64,000 nt of DNA, from the NCBI GenBank assembly GCA_016125275.1, contig WGMB01000004.1:372001-436000 (forward strand), in the 5' to 3' direction. How positions within the stretch are numbered: position 1 is the first letter of the stretch; every line of letters begins with the position of its first letter. The position numbers were made by a program, and so were the translations under genes. Below are positions 17,454 to 25,883 of this stretch, one piece after another. Under the pieces are notes generated by a model. It was not told the DNA's origin. It saw nothing but the letters and a program-made list of their open reading frames with translations, and searched no databases. This stretch comes from Acidobacteriota bacterium (GTDB lineage: Bacteria > Acidobacteriota > Terriglobia > Bryobacterales > UBA6623).

Positions 17454-19016
17454 ATGCGCCGACCGTCATTGTCTCGAAGGGAACTGCTGCAAGGCGCGGC
17501 GGCCGGCGGCGTGGCCGCGGTCGCACCGGCCTGCCTGCGGCGGCCTCCGCGGCCCCTGGAAGGCGGTTTCGTGGACAAGGGCTCCGAAGCCGGCCACCGC
17601 GTCCGCGACGGCGTTGAGACGGCCGCGGTCCAGGAGCGAATCCGCGTCCCTCTGATCATCGTGGGCGGCGGCGTCGCCGGACTTTCCGCTGCTTGGCGTC
17701 TCGACAAGCTGGGGTTTCGAGACTTTCTGGTGCTGGAGCTCGAGGAGCGAGCCGGCGGCAACTCCCGCTGGGGCGAGAGCGGCGGCGTCCGACACCCCTG
17801 GGGCGCCCACTACGTTCCCTTGCCGGACCAGCGCATCCCGCTGGTGGAAGAGCTGTTCCGAGACCTCGGCGTTTTGCGCGAGGGCCGCTGGGACGGCGCT
17901 CACCTGGCCCGCAGTCCCTTGCAGCGGTTGTTCAAGGACGGCGCGTGGGTCGACGGCCTCGAGCCCGGCCCGGCGGCGTCCAAGACTGACCGTGACCAGT
18001 TCGACCGCTTCTGGGACCGTATGGACTTCTACCGACAGGGCGGAGAGTTCACGATCCCCATCCGGCGCCCTGAGCAGACGGCAGGCCTCGACCAGGTCTC
18101 GATGAAGTCCTGGCTGGTCTCCGAAGGGTTCTTCTCGCCGTGGCTGCACTGGTATGTCGACTACGGCTGCCGGGACGACTATGGCGCTTCCTACGCGGAT
18201 TCTTCAGCCTGGGCGGGCATACACTACTTCGCCGCGCGCGCCGAAGACGACGTCGGCGTGCTGACCTGGCCGGAAGGCAACGGCTGGATCGTCCAGCGGC
18301 TGCAGGAGCGCATCGGCTCGTTCGTGCGGACCGGCGCTCCGGTTCGCCGGATTGTGGAGAGCGGCGGCAAGGTCGAGGTGACCTCCGGCGCGACGGTCTA
18401 TGAGGCTGAGGCCGTCGTGTTTGCCGCGCCCCTGTTCCTGGCGCCCTACGTGATGCCCGAGATCGCCAACGCGCTGCCTTCGTTGGACCGCTTCACCTAT
18501 GCGCCGTGGATGGTGGCGAACCTGGTCCTCGATGAGGCGCCACCGGGCGACGGCGCGCCGCCGGCCTGGGAAAACATCCTCTACGACTCCCACGGCCTGG
18601 GCTACGTGGACGGCGCCCATCACCGGCCGGGAGTTTCGACAGGGCCGACAGTCTGGACGTACTATCGGGCTCTGACCCAGCAGCCGGTCCGGCAGGCCCG
18701 CGCGGCGCTGCTGGAAAGCCCTTGGGAAGAGCGGACCGCCCAATCGATCGAGGATCTGGAACGAGCCCACCCGGGGCTGCGCGAGCGCGTCGCCCGCGTC
18801 GATATCATGCGCTACGGCCATGCCATGATCCGGCCCGTTCCGGGGTTGATCTCCGGCGCCGAGCGTCAGGCGATCGAAGACTTCGAAGGACCGGTCCAAT
18901 TCGGCGCTTCGGATCTGAGCGGCATCTCGATCTTCGAAGAGGCGCAGTATCGCGGCGTGCGGGCGGCCGAACGCTGCTTGCGGCGGTTGGGATACCGCGA
19001 CCTCGACTACGCCTGA
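17454..19016 (+). CDS. Exported FAD-dependent amine oxidase-type flavoprotein
   Basis: A 520-aa flavoenzyme. The N-terminus carries a Tat-like signal (SRRELLQGAAAGG, twin Arg at 8-9) ending in VAPAC at residue 27, so it may be a Tat-exported lipoprotein. The dinucleotide-binding fold is clear (LIIVGGGVAGLSAAWRL, glycines at 71-73 and 76) and is followed by VLELEERAGGNSRWG, typical of the flavin amine oxidase/protoporphyrinogen oxidase superfamily. The C-terminal FAD-binding end is GPVQFGASDLSGISIFEEA. It is divergent from the membrane aminopropyltransferase-like gene and converges on the DUF350 gene, sitting inside the cluster but on the opposite strand. A polyamine or lipid-amine substrate on the periplasmic side is an inference from context. 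Confidence 0.85.
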   Translation: MRRPSLSRRELLQGAAAGGVAAVAPACLRRPPRPLEGGFVDKGSEAGHRVRDGVETAAVQERIRVPLIIVGGGVAGLSAAWRLDKLGFRDFLVLELEERAGGNSRWGESGGVRHPWGAHYVPLPDQRIPLVEELFRDLGVLREGRWDGAHLARSPLQRLFKDGAWVDGLEPGPAASKTDRDQFDRFWDRMDFYRQGGEFTIPIRRPEQTAGLDQVSMKSWLVSEGFFSPWLHWYVDYGCRDDYGASYADSSAWAGIHYFAARAEDDVGVLTWPEGNGWIVQRLQERIGSFVRTGAPVRRIVESGGKVEVTSGATVYEAEAVVFAAPLFLAPYVMPEIANALPSLDRFTYAPWMVANLVLDEAPPGDGAPPAWENILYDSHGLGYVDGAHHRPGVSTGPTVWTYYRALTQQPVRQARAALLESPWEERTAQSIEDLERAHPGLRERVARVDIMRYGHAMIRPVPGLISGAERQAIEDFEGPVQFGASDLSGISIFEEAQYRGVRAAERCLRRLGYRDLDYA

Positions 19017-19035
19017 GCAGCCGCAGGCAGCGAAC

Positions 19036-19935
19036 CTAGCCGGCTACCAGCGACCCAATCATGATCGCCAGGGCGACCTGCAGGCAGACGGTGACGGCGC
19101 TGGCTGCCACGTTTCGGTCGCGCTCCACCTCGATCTTCAACGTCGTGTTGGGCAAGAAGATCTTGTCGATCAGGATCTGGAATGGGATCAGCAGGGCGAT
19201 GCCGACTCCGGCGCTGACGGCGAAACCGATGATGCCTTCGCGCCAGCCGGTGAAGGGGCCCGCGATCGCAAAGCAAAGGATCACGCCGAGCGTGACGAGC
19301 GTCCCGCCCAGCATCAAGCCCGCGGCGGCGTTGCCTTGCCGAATCTGCTCGACCATGCGGAACGGCGTCGCCCACTCATAGATCGCGGCAAAGGCGATCA
19401 GCGCCGCCTGCCCCATGCCGAAGAACCCCAGCGCCGTGTACCAGCCGCCGCCCTCTCCGTGGAAGGAGCCGTAAGCGATCAGACCGGTCGCGACGAAGAT
19501 ACCGAACTCCGCCAGCCCGACCGCCGTGTTGCCGTTCTTGAGCTCGACGGTGTTGTTCACTTGGCTCAAGATGATGCGGTCGGCGATGAGCTCGGCCAGG
19601 AACAGGAAGACCAGCAGCAGCGCGCAGTAGCCCAGCAACTGGCCCATGTTCTGCAACACCAGGTCCATGCCCGCCGAGAACCGCACCACGCCCCCGCTGA
19701 CCACGCCGGCAAGCCCGAAGCCGAAGCCGATGCTGAGCCCGCAGATCCGCAGCGCCACGGCCAAGTTGCTGGCCTCCTCCACCTGATAGTCCGCGGTCAG
19801 CTCGCGCGGATCGCCGCCGGCCGGCTGCAGCGCCGCGCTGAAGCGGGCGTCGCGCACCTTCTTTGCGATCGCCAGAATGATCAGCACGAATAGGGTGTCT
19901 ACCGCGCCCTGAAGCAGTGTTTCCAGTACGAACAT
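19036..19935 (-). CDS. DUF350 membrane protein (YjfL-like), duplicated domain
   Basis: A 299-aa integral membrane protein with about eight hydrophobic helices arranged as two DUF350-type units (about residues 70-140 and 150-300), each with conserved small-residue helices such as ICGLSIGFGFGLAGVVSGG. Family length is usually 130-300 aa. The ATG at 19935 has a good ribosome site (aaggaaagg) and lies 18 bases after the lipoprotein stop, so it is the last gene of the minus-strand operon. E. coli YjfL belongs to the same family and also sits next to envelope-stress and polyamine-conjugation genes. Molecular function is unknown. Confidence 0.85.
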   Translation of the reverse strand: MFVLETLLQGAVDTLFVLIILAIAKKVRDARFSAALQPAGGDPRELTADYQVEEASNLAVALRICGLSIGFGFGLAGVVSGGVVRFSAGMDLVLQNMGQLLGYCALLLVFLFLAELIADRIILSQVNNTVELKNGNTAVGLAEFGIFVATGLIAYGSFHGEGGGWYTALGFFGMGQAALIAFAAIYEWATPFRMVEQIRQGNAAAGLMLGGTLVTLGVILCFAIAGPFTGWREGIIGFAVSAGVGIALLIPFQILIDKIFLPNTTLKIEVERDRNVAASAVTVCLQVALAIMIGSLVAG

Positions 19936-19953
19936 GTCGCCTTTCCTTCGAAG

Positions 19954-21567
19954 CTACTTGCCGCTGCCGCCAAAACCGCCGCCGCGCGAGGCCGGCCCCG
20001 CGCCGCGCACCGACCCAGAGGGCCGGCTGAAGCCGCCCGAACGTCCGAACGTGGAGCTGCTCAACGTCGGAGAAGTCTGCGTCGACCTGCCGTGCGTGCC
20101 GTAGATGGGCGCGGAGGACGTGCCGCCATAGTACGCGCGCGAGCCGTAGTACCCGCTGTGCCAGGTGTTGTACTCGTCGCGCGTGTACATCCACGGATTG
20201 CCGAACAGCGTGCGGTAGAACAGGTACGGCGCGATCCAGGTCCAGACCATGCCGCCGCCTTGGCGCTCCCAGCGCCCATAGCGCTCGTTGCCGACGTAGG
20301 CCATACCCGGCGGCGCGGCGTGGGTGAGCTTGTTCTCCTCGAACATGCCGTAGGGCTTGGCCTCCACGTCCATGCCTAGGTTGTCGAGATTGGCAAAGAA
20401 GAAGGCCTCGTCGACAGGAACCCAGTCGGTCTCGCTCTCCGCCCCGTTCTCGACCACGTGATACTTGTGGAAGTACTGCGCCGTGGCCGTTTCGACCCAG
20501 ATCTCGGCCATGTTGTCGCCGTCGGGCCACTGCTCCTCGGGGTCGATCTTGAGCGCGTCCCAGTGTGCCTGGTCGATGCCGGGCAGCAGCGCCAAGTCGT
20601 TGCTGAACCAGCCCTTGCTGAAGGTCGCCAGCGAACCCGGTACGTCGTCGAGGTAGTCGAACATCGCGCCGTCCATCGTTCGTGCGTAGTCGTGGTCGTG
20701 CAGCGAGGGGTACTCTGCGGACTCGTCCCAGCTCTGGCGGCGGATCGTCATCGCATACTCCGCCTTCATGTCCGTGAGGGTCTTGGCGTAGCTGTGGCTG
20801 AGCTCGGCGAACTTCGCTTCGGCGGCCGCCGTCCCCTGGGTCATCTTCGCCGCGAGCGTCTGCAAGCGTTCGGACTCGGAGGCCAACACGCCGTAGTCGG
20901 CGGCGGCGCCCGAGGCGTGCGCCTTGTATTGCGCCTCGAAGCTCGCCAAGGCGTCTTGCGCGCCGCGGGCCACTGCCGCAAGCGGCGCCATCATCTGGTC
21001 GATCGCCACGCTCTGCTCGGCGAACTCCTTCTTGGCCGCCGCCGCCCTGGTGCGCAGCTCGGCGAGCTCGTCTTCGATCTGCTGCACGCCGGCCTGGGCT
21101 TCGGTGCGAAGCTGCGCCGCGTTCGCCTTGGCCGTCGCCAGGCTCTGGCTGCGCTCCTTCCAGAAGTCGGACTCGTCCTTGGCCGACTTCAGGATCGGCG
21201 CGATCGTCTCGAGGTTCGCCAGCAGGCCATACTCCAGGCTGGAGTCGTTGGAGTCGAGGATCGGCTGTACGTTCTGCTCGAAGCTCTCCCGCGCCTCGCG
21301 AATCTTTTCGTCGGCCAGCGCGAAGTGCGAATCCCACTGCTCGCGCTCGATGGCGTTGCGGAAGCCCACCGAGGCGTCCGAAGTCTTGAAGGCTTCCAGC
21401 GCCTGCCGGGAGACTTCGATCTCCTTGGCTCGCTGCTCGATCTGACTCTTGGTCCGTTCGGCGGCGGCGCGGGTATCTTCTGACAGGCCGCAGCCCGCCA
21501 GAGCCAGCGCGGCCAGCGCCGCGCCCAAAGCAGTGGGGGACCAGGTCCCCAGACGGGAGCTCCTCAC
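19954..21567 (-). CDS. Coiled-coil lipoprotein with Gly/Ser-rich tail, part of the DUF350 cluster
   Basis: The start chosen is a GTG at 21567, with ggagg seven bases upstream, overlapping the previous stop as GTGA. The frame stays open further upstream, but that would run through the DUF2617 gene. From this start the protein has a signal with lipobox (LALAGC), so it is a lipid-anchored protein of 537 aa. Residues about 30-290 are heptad-like and Ala/Glu/Gln-rich (coiled coil). A Trp/Tyr-rich folded part follows (WERQGGGMVWTWIAPYLFYR), and the last 45 residues are Ser/Gly-rich and end GGGFGGSGK. In other phyla the same neighbourhood holds small lipoproteins (DUF4247, DUF1190) with similar Gly-rich tails; whether this is a remote relative is inference. 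No enzymatic motif seen. Confidence 0.75.
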   Translation of the reverse strand: MRSSRLGTWSPTALGAALAALALAGCGLSEDTRAAAERTKSQIEQRAKEIEVSRQALEAFKTSDASVGFRNAIEREQWDSHFALADEKIREARESFEQNVQPILDSNDSSLEYGLLANLETIAPILKSAKDESDFWKERSQSLATAKANAAQLRTEAQAGVQQIEDELAELRTRAAAAKKEFAEQSVAIDQMMAPLAAVARGAQDALASFEAQYKAHASGAAADYGVLASESERLQTLAAKMTQGTAAAEAKFAELSHSYAKTLTDMKAEYAMTIRRQSWDESAEYPSLHDHDYARTMDGAMFDYLDDVPGSLATFSKGWFSNDLALLPGIDQAHWDALKIDPEEQWPDGDNMAEIWVETATAQYFHKYHVVENGAESETDWVPVDEAFFFANLDNLGMDVEAKPYGMFEENKLTHAAPPGMAYVGNERYGRWERQGGGMVWTWIAPYLFYRTLFGNPWMYTRDEYNTWHSGYYGSRAYYGGTSSAPIYGTHGRSTQTSPTLSSSTFGRSGGFSRPSGSVRGAGPASRGGGFGGSGK

Positions 21568-22172
21568 GATCCGACCTCCACGAGCCACCCGTCCCGGAGT
21601 CGGCTGTTCTGCCTGTCCAGGGCCAGCCGCGAACGGCTCAGCACAGCCAAGCCTTCCCCTGGGTAGACGTGTACGGACCGGATGCCGAGCTCGCCCTCCA
21701 GGGCCGAGACATAGAGAAGAGTCTCGGGCGACAAGCTCCCCGGCTGCGGCGGGCCGAGTGACGGAAACAGGAACGACAGTCCGATCTCGCCGACCAAAGC
21801 CGCGGCGCGCACCGACCGCCGGAAATCCTCGATCAATGCGCCCGAGTCGGCCAGCGGCAACAACTCGCTTTCGAACCAGTAGCCCAGGCCTGGCCACGGC
21901 TCCAGGCTGACCGAGCCTCCAAGCCCCCAGGAGCCCGCCAGCCGGTCCGCAAACAGCTCCGCCGCTTCGGTGCGGCAGGCCAGCACCTCGGTGAGCGTCC
22001 GCTCGCCTGCTCGAATTTGCACGGCGTGGCTGGCGCCGATGATGCAGGCGTCGACTTCCAAGCCGGCCATCCGCGTGACTGCACGCGCCACCACGGGAAA
22101 GGCCGTGAGCTCCAGCGCGCCCTGGAACAGCCGCAGGCGAAGATCCTCGGAGCGCTCGTCCTTGTACTCCAT
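21564..22172 (-). CDS. DUF2617-family protein
   Basis: A 202-aa soluble protein. Two segments resemble DUF2617 proteins known mainly from Actinobacteria next to DUF350 and aminopropyltransferase genes: the IIGASHAVQI segment followed by LTEVLAC, and the C-terminal SVHVYPGEGLAVLSRSRL. It is translationally linked on both sides: its ATG overlaps the DUF4178 stop by one base (TAATG), and its TGA overlaps the lipoprotein start (GTGA). No catalytic residues can be named and the function is unknown. The family assignment is by recalled sequence pattern and should be treated as probable. Confidence 0.7.
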   Translation of the reverse strand: MEYKDERSEDLRLRLFQGALELTAFPVVARAVTRMAGLEVDACIIGASHAVQIRAGERTLTEVLACRTEAAELFADRLAGSWGLGGSVSLEPWPGLGYWFESELLPLADSGALIEDFRRSVRAAALVGEIGLSFLFPSLGPPQPGSLSPETLLYVSALEGELGIRSVHVYPGEGLAVLSRSRLALDRQNSRLRDGWLVEVGS

Positions 22173-22783
22173 TACCCGGCCGCTCCCGTGGCGAGCGTTT
22201 CGATCGCCCGCGGATCGAGGTATTCGCTCAGCGCCAGATCGTGCTCGTAACCTTCATCCTCGTCGCCCCACTCCTCGACGGCGACGAAGGCCTTTCGGCC
22301 GTCCTCGGCGAAAAGATACTGGTGGAACGGTGTGCCGGGCTTCTCGCCGTCGCGAAAGAAGCGCACCGGCGAATCCTCGTGGTACTCGAAGACGCGCCCG
22401 TCCACGCGAGCCTCGCCGGATTCCTCCTCGGAGATCTCCCAGAGGTTCTCCTTGTTCTGTAGGCCGGCTTCGGCGAAGGTCAGCTTGCGCCGCGTGACGA
22501 AAACCGAGACCTCATCTTCCTTTTCCCACTCCAGGTACTGGGTCACGCCGTCATTGAGGCGGAACAGCACCAGCTCGGGCCAGCGATAGCCCTCTCGCTC
22601 GTACTCATTCACAGACTCGACGCGGTAGGACTTGCCCTCGAAGCGGATATAGCCGCCCGGGCCGACATCTTCGATCGAATGCTCGAAGCGCTTCTCCGGG
22701 GGGATCGGCGTCGGCATCTTGCGAATCGCTGCGAACTGTTCGTCGTAGCGGCGGCATTCATCCGGCTGCAGCAAGGCGCTCAT
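22172..22783 (-). CDS. DUF4178-like protein
   Basis: A 203-aa acidic, beta-rich soluble protein. VGPGGYIRFEGKSYRVESVNEY near the N-terminus and the half-repeat ARVDGRVFEYHEDSPVRFF look like the duplicated small barrel of DUF4178 proteins. In Actinobacteria and Proteobacteria these travel with DUF350, DUF2617 and aminopropyltransferase genes. The ATG at 22783 follows the TelA stop by three bases, and the TAA overlaps the next ATG. The role is unknown; a chaperone-like or adaptor function has been suggested for similar domains only by context. Confidence 0.7.
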   Translation of the reverse strand: MSALLQPDECRRYDEQFAAIRKMPTPIPPEKRFEHSIEDVGPGGYIRFEGKSYRVESVNEYEREGYRWPELVLFRLNDGVTQYLEWEKEDEVSVFVTRRKLTFAEAGLQNKENLWEISEEESGEARVDGRVFEYHEDSPVRFFRDGEKPGTPFHQYLFAEDGRKAFVAVEEWGDEDEGYEHDLALSEYLDPRAIETLATGAAG

Positions 22784-22786
22784 GGG

Positions 22787-24010
22787 TTATGCCGCTCCTC
22801 CCTTGGCTCCGTCCACCGGTTCCGAGGTCGCTTCGATCACGCCGGTGACGCCGCCGGGAATCTCGGCGGGCGGCAAGCCCTGGGCGGCTTGCAGCGCCTC
22901 GACCTTGGGCTCGAGCGCGGCGGACATCTTCGTCAGCTCGGCGATGCCCGCGCGGGCCTTCTCCGTGCCGGCGCTGCGGATCTGCTCCATCTCGTTCATC
23001 GCGCCAATCAAGCTGTTGTAGGCGTTCTTCACGCTCTCGAGCGCGATCACGGGGTTGTTCTGCATGTCCCCGATCTCGCGCGTCTGGGCGCCGATAGCGG
23101 CCGCGTTGGCCTCCAGCATGGCGGCCGTGGAGTCCTGCACACTCTTGACCGCGCCGGCGATCTTCTTCTGATTCGCCAGGGCGGCCTGGATCGCCAAGCC
23201 CACGGTGAGCAGGCTCTGGGTCACCATGACGGTCCGGTCGACTTGCTCACTGAGCGTGTCGTTGTTCTGGATCGTCATGTCGATCGAGGCGAAGAATTGC
23301 AGGTTGACCTGCTCCATCGTGCGCAAGTCCTGCACGCGCATGGCTACGCGGTGCAGCATGGCCTGCAACTGCTGGCGCTCGCCCGGATCGGTCGCCTCGG
23401 CCAGGCGTCCGTCGAGCTTGCCCCAGAGGATCTCGCCCAGGTAAGCCGACTGCTGCACGCCCTGTTGGGCGATGCGTACTTGCTCGTAGAGCTGCTCGAG
23501 CTCGGCGTTGTCCTGCAGCAGCATGTCCTTGCCGTGCCGCAGCCCGTTCATGATGTGGTCGATTTGGGTTTGGACCGACTCGTACTTCACCGCGATCCGC
23601 TGCAGCACCTTGCCGATGCCCGGCGTGCGTCCCAGCAGCTTGGAGAGCCCGGTCGGCTGCCCCAGGATCTGCGGGTTGATCTCGTCCATCGTGCGGCGCA
23701 GCTCGATGAGGTTCTTGGGGATCTCGCCGCCCTCGCCGTCAATGTTATTCAACATCGCGCCCACGCGCGTCTTCAGCAGGCTGATCTCCTTAGATGCCTT
23801 CTGCTGATCCTTCACGCCAATGGCGCTCAGGCGGCGGGCGAGCTGCCGGTCTTCGGGGCTGGTGGATACCTGCAACGCCAACTCGTCGGCGCGGCGCTCG
23901 ATTTCGGCGGCGGACTCATCGCTCACGCCCCGCGGCCGGGTCGGCGCGAGAGCCTTGGGGGCCGGCGCGGCGACGGGCGGGGTGGTTTGCGGGTTTTGGG
24001 GGTCGTTCAT
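22787..24010 (-). CDS. telA: Toxic anion resistance protein TelA/KlaA family
   Basis: A 407-aa, almost entirely helical cytoplasmic protein of the TelA family (Pfam toxic anion resistance). A Pro-rich N-terminus of about 30 residues is followed by long coiled-coil helices. Recognisable family features include the central LLQDNAELEQLYEQVRIAQQGV stretch (broken here only for reference), then RVQDLRTMEQ and the QNDTLSEQVDRTVMVTQSLL-type helix. Family members were first linked to tellurite resistance and cell-envelope stress; the mechanism is not known. It lies 25 bases after the XpaC-like gene, the usual partner of TelA, and directly before DUF4178, so it is the second gene of a six-gene operon. 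Confidence 0.88.
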   Translation of the reverse strand: MNDPQNPQTTPPVAAPAPKALAPTRPRGVSDESAAEIERRADELALQVSTSPEDRQLARRLSAIGVKDQQKASKEISLLKTRVGAMLNNIDGEGGEIPKNLIELRRTMDEINPQILGQPTGLSKLLGRTPGIGKVLQRIAVKYESVQTQIDHIMNGLRHGKDMLLQDNAELEQLYEQVRIAQQGVQQSAYLGEILWGKLDGRLAEATDPGERQQLQAMLHRVAMRVQDLRTMEQVNLQFFASIDMTIQNNDTLSEQVDRTVMVTQSLLTVGLAIQAALANQKKIAGAVKSVQDSTAAMLEANAAAIGAQTREIGDMQNNPVIALESVKNAYNSLIGAMNEMEQIRSAGTEKARAGIAELTKMSAALEPKVEALQAAQGLPPAEIPGGVTGVIEATSEPVDGAKGGAA

Positions 24011-24035
24011 GGTCTGACTCGTCTCTTTCGTATCT

Positions 24036-24617
24036 CTACAGGCCCTGCACGAAGCGGGCCCGCAGGAAGGCGGCCTTCGCTTTGAAGTCGCCCATCTTGT
24101 CGCCGCGCACCAGCTCGGCGACGTTGTCGATCTCGGCCTCCAGCCCGTCCAGGCTCTTCAGCAGCTCCGCTCTGCGGTCCTCGCGGTCCTGGCGCCCCAG
24201 CGCTACGTAGGGGCGCATGGCCTTGGGCAAGTACTCCTTGGCCATCTGGTTCAGGGTCCAGGTCAGCTCGTGCGAGGGGTACCGCTCGTTGATCTCCGGC
24301 AGCAGGGCCCGCAACTTGTCGATGATCCCTTCCACACGGGCCAGGACCGCAGTGTGCAGGCCCTCCTCGCGCACCAGGATGTTGAGCGAGACCAGCCCGT
24401 CGAAGAGCTCTCGCAACTGTTTTCGCGGATCGGCCTTGGGCGGCGCCTCCGGCTTCTTGTTCGAATCCAGGTAGCGGTAGACGCCGATGGTCACCAGCGA
24501 CGCTACCGTCGCGCTGACGGCCGAAACGACGATCAGCGGAAACATGAAATAGACCAGAAAACCGACCGCCACTCCGATGGCGATCGCCGCGAGCCAGCGC
24601 TGGGGCGTCATCTTCAT
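24036..24617 (-). CDS. XpaC-like membrane protein, TelA partner
   Basis: A 193-aa protein with two closely spaced N-terminal transmembrane helices (residues about 8-45; IAIGVAVGFLVYFMFPLIVV) and a cytoplasmic helical domain with long amphipathic helices. The architecture and position immediately upstream of TelA match the 5-bromo-4-chloroindolyl phosphate hydrolysis (XpaC) family. The historic name reflects a phenotype and not a proven enzyme activity. A membrane anchor for TelA is a plausible inference. The ATG at 24617 is first in the operon, with a possible -10 about 70 bases upstream. Confidence 0.65.
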   Translation of the reverse strand: MKMTPQRWLAAIAIGVAVGFLVYFMFPLIVVSAVSATVASLVTIGVYRYLDSNKKPEAPPKADPRKQLRELFDGLVSLNILVREEGLHTAVLARVEGIIDKLRALLPEINERYPSHELTWTLNQMAKEYLPKAMRPYVALGRQDREDRRAELLKSLDGLEAEIDNVAELVRGDKMGDFKAKAAFLRARFVQGL

Positions 24618-24684
24618 GGCTTATGCGCGGCCGGCCGCCCAACCGCGACACCCTTGGGCCTCGACTCGCGAGGCTTCGAGGCCG

Positions 24685-24690
24685 AGTATA
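24685..24690 (-). promoter_or_regulatory. Possible -10 element (TATACT) for the TelA-DUF350 operon
   Basis: Read on the minus strand, TATACT lies 67 bases before the XpaC-like start, with an overlapping TACACT just upstream. The surrounding 113-base gap to the channel gene has no other feature. The -35 is weak (TTGGAC, 16 bases before TACACT). Confidence 0.35.
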
Positions 24691-24730
24691 CAGTGTAGGC
24701 GCAAAACTGCTGCGTCCAAAAAGGCAATTC

Positions 24731-25804
24731 TCACATCTCCTCCCAAGGCACTTGGCGGCTGTCGAGCCGGCTCTGGGCAATGTAGAACAGGCAAGAACCG
24801 GCGTCGATGGTCTTCCCGGACGTCGGGTTGACGTCGAGATCTTGAAGGCCGCCGCGGCCGGCGATCGCAAACAGCGTGACGTCCAATTTTTCCTTGAACG
24901 CTCGCTGCAGCGGGCCGAATTGCCAGCTCTTGGCCGACGCCGGCAGCTCCATACGAAAGACGGTGTCGTCGGAGCCGTGGCTGAGCAGCGACGCAATCAC
25001 GGCCGTCGTGCCGCGGTCTTGGACGGCGTGGACCATCAGGGCGATGGAGAGCGACCGCACGCACTCGATCTCCGGATCGATACGCTTCAGGTGGCGCTCG
25101 CTGGCTTCTTTCTCGATCCGCGCCACGATGTGCGCCGTCCGGTTGACGCTGCGCGCGGCCAGCGTCACGACCAAGGTCTCGTTGTCGTCCAGGCAGTGAA
25201 CGAGGATGCGCGAGGCCCGCGAGACGCAGGCGCGGTCGAGAACCTCATCGGAAGAGATGTCTCCGCGGACGTACTTGACGCAGTCCGGCATCGGATTCTC
25301 TTCCGGGTCGGTTGCGCAGAGCACGATATCCCCCGCCTCGGTTCGGTCCGTCAGTAGCTCGCGGACGAGCGCCTCGGTCTCGCCGGGGCAGTAGCCCAGG
25401 ATCACCAGATGACCTGTTTCGTCGAGTTTCATCAAGCCGCGCAGCCTCCTCTTGCCGAAGTCCACCACTTCTTCGGCGATCTTGGCGACGGTGATTGCGA
25501 TCAGGCCGACGCCCAGCAGCATGATGACGACCGCGGTGGCCCGGCCGCCGAGCGTCGCCGGGGAGATGTCTCCGTAGCCCACCGTCGTCGCCGTGACGAT
25601 GAACCACCAGGTGTAGTCCGAAAGGCTTGCCAGCGAGCTCGACGGCCCCTCGAACAGCGGCATGCAGACCGCGCCGGCCCCGTACAGCAGCGTCAGCGCG
25701 ATCACGATCCCCGGCCAACTGGCGTGCGTGACCAGGCGCAGCAGCGTGTCGCGAAACCGCTTCAGCCTGTGGACAACGCTCAACACCAGAATGAGTGTAC
25801 GCAA
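24731..25804 (-). CDS. Two-helix K+ channel with RCK (TrkA-N) regulatory domain
   Basis: A 357-aa potassium channel subunit. Two transmembrane helices (about 31-50 and 88-108) flank a pore loop with the K+ filter TTVGYGD (Thr 74-Asp 79). The C-terminal half is a regulator-of-K-conductance domain with a Rossmann start (HLVILGYCPGETEALVREL), but the usual GxGxxG is degenerate (GYCPGE), so nucleotide binding may be altered. VRGDISSDEVLDRA is the conserved acidic strand. It is codirectional with and 113 bases upstream of the XpaC-TelA operon, and channels of this type are frequent neighbours of DUF350/aminopropyltransferase genes. It probably links membrane potential or K+ efflux to the stress response; that link is inference. 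Confidence 0.88.
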   Translation of the reverse strand: MRTLILVLSVVHRLKRFRDTLLRLVTHASWPGIVIALTLLYGAGAVCMPLFEGPSSSLASLSDYTWWFIVTATTVGYGDISPATLGGRATAVVIMLLGVGLIAITVAKIAEEVVDFGKRRLRGLMKLDETGHLVILGYCPGETEALVRELLTDRTEAGDIVLCATDPEENPMPDCVKYVRGDISSDEVLDRACVSRASRILVHCLDDNETLVVTLAARSVNRTAHIVARIEKEASERHLKRIDPEIECVRSLSIALMVHAVQDRGTTAVIASLLSHGSDDTVFRMELPASAKSWQFGPLQRAFKEKLDVTLFAIAGRGGLQDLDVNPTSGKTIDAGSCLFYIAQSRLDSRQVPWEEM

Positions 25805-25883
25805 ACTTACGCGGGTTTCGTGGCGGAATTTTGGGCTCGCGGTGGGCGCGATCCGTCATTCCGGCCGGCCACTCGCGCTCACT

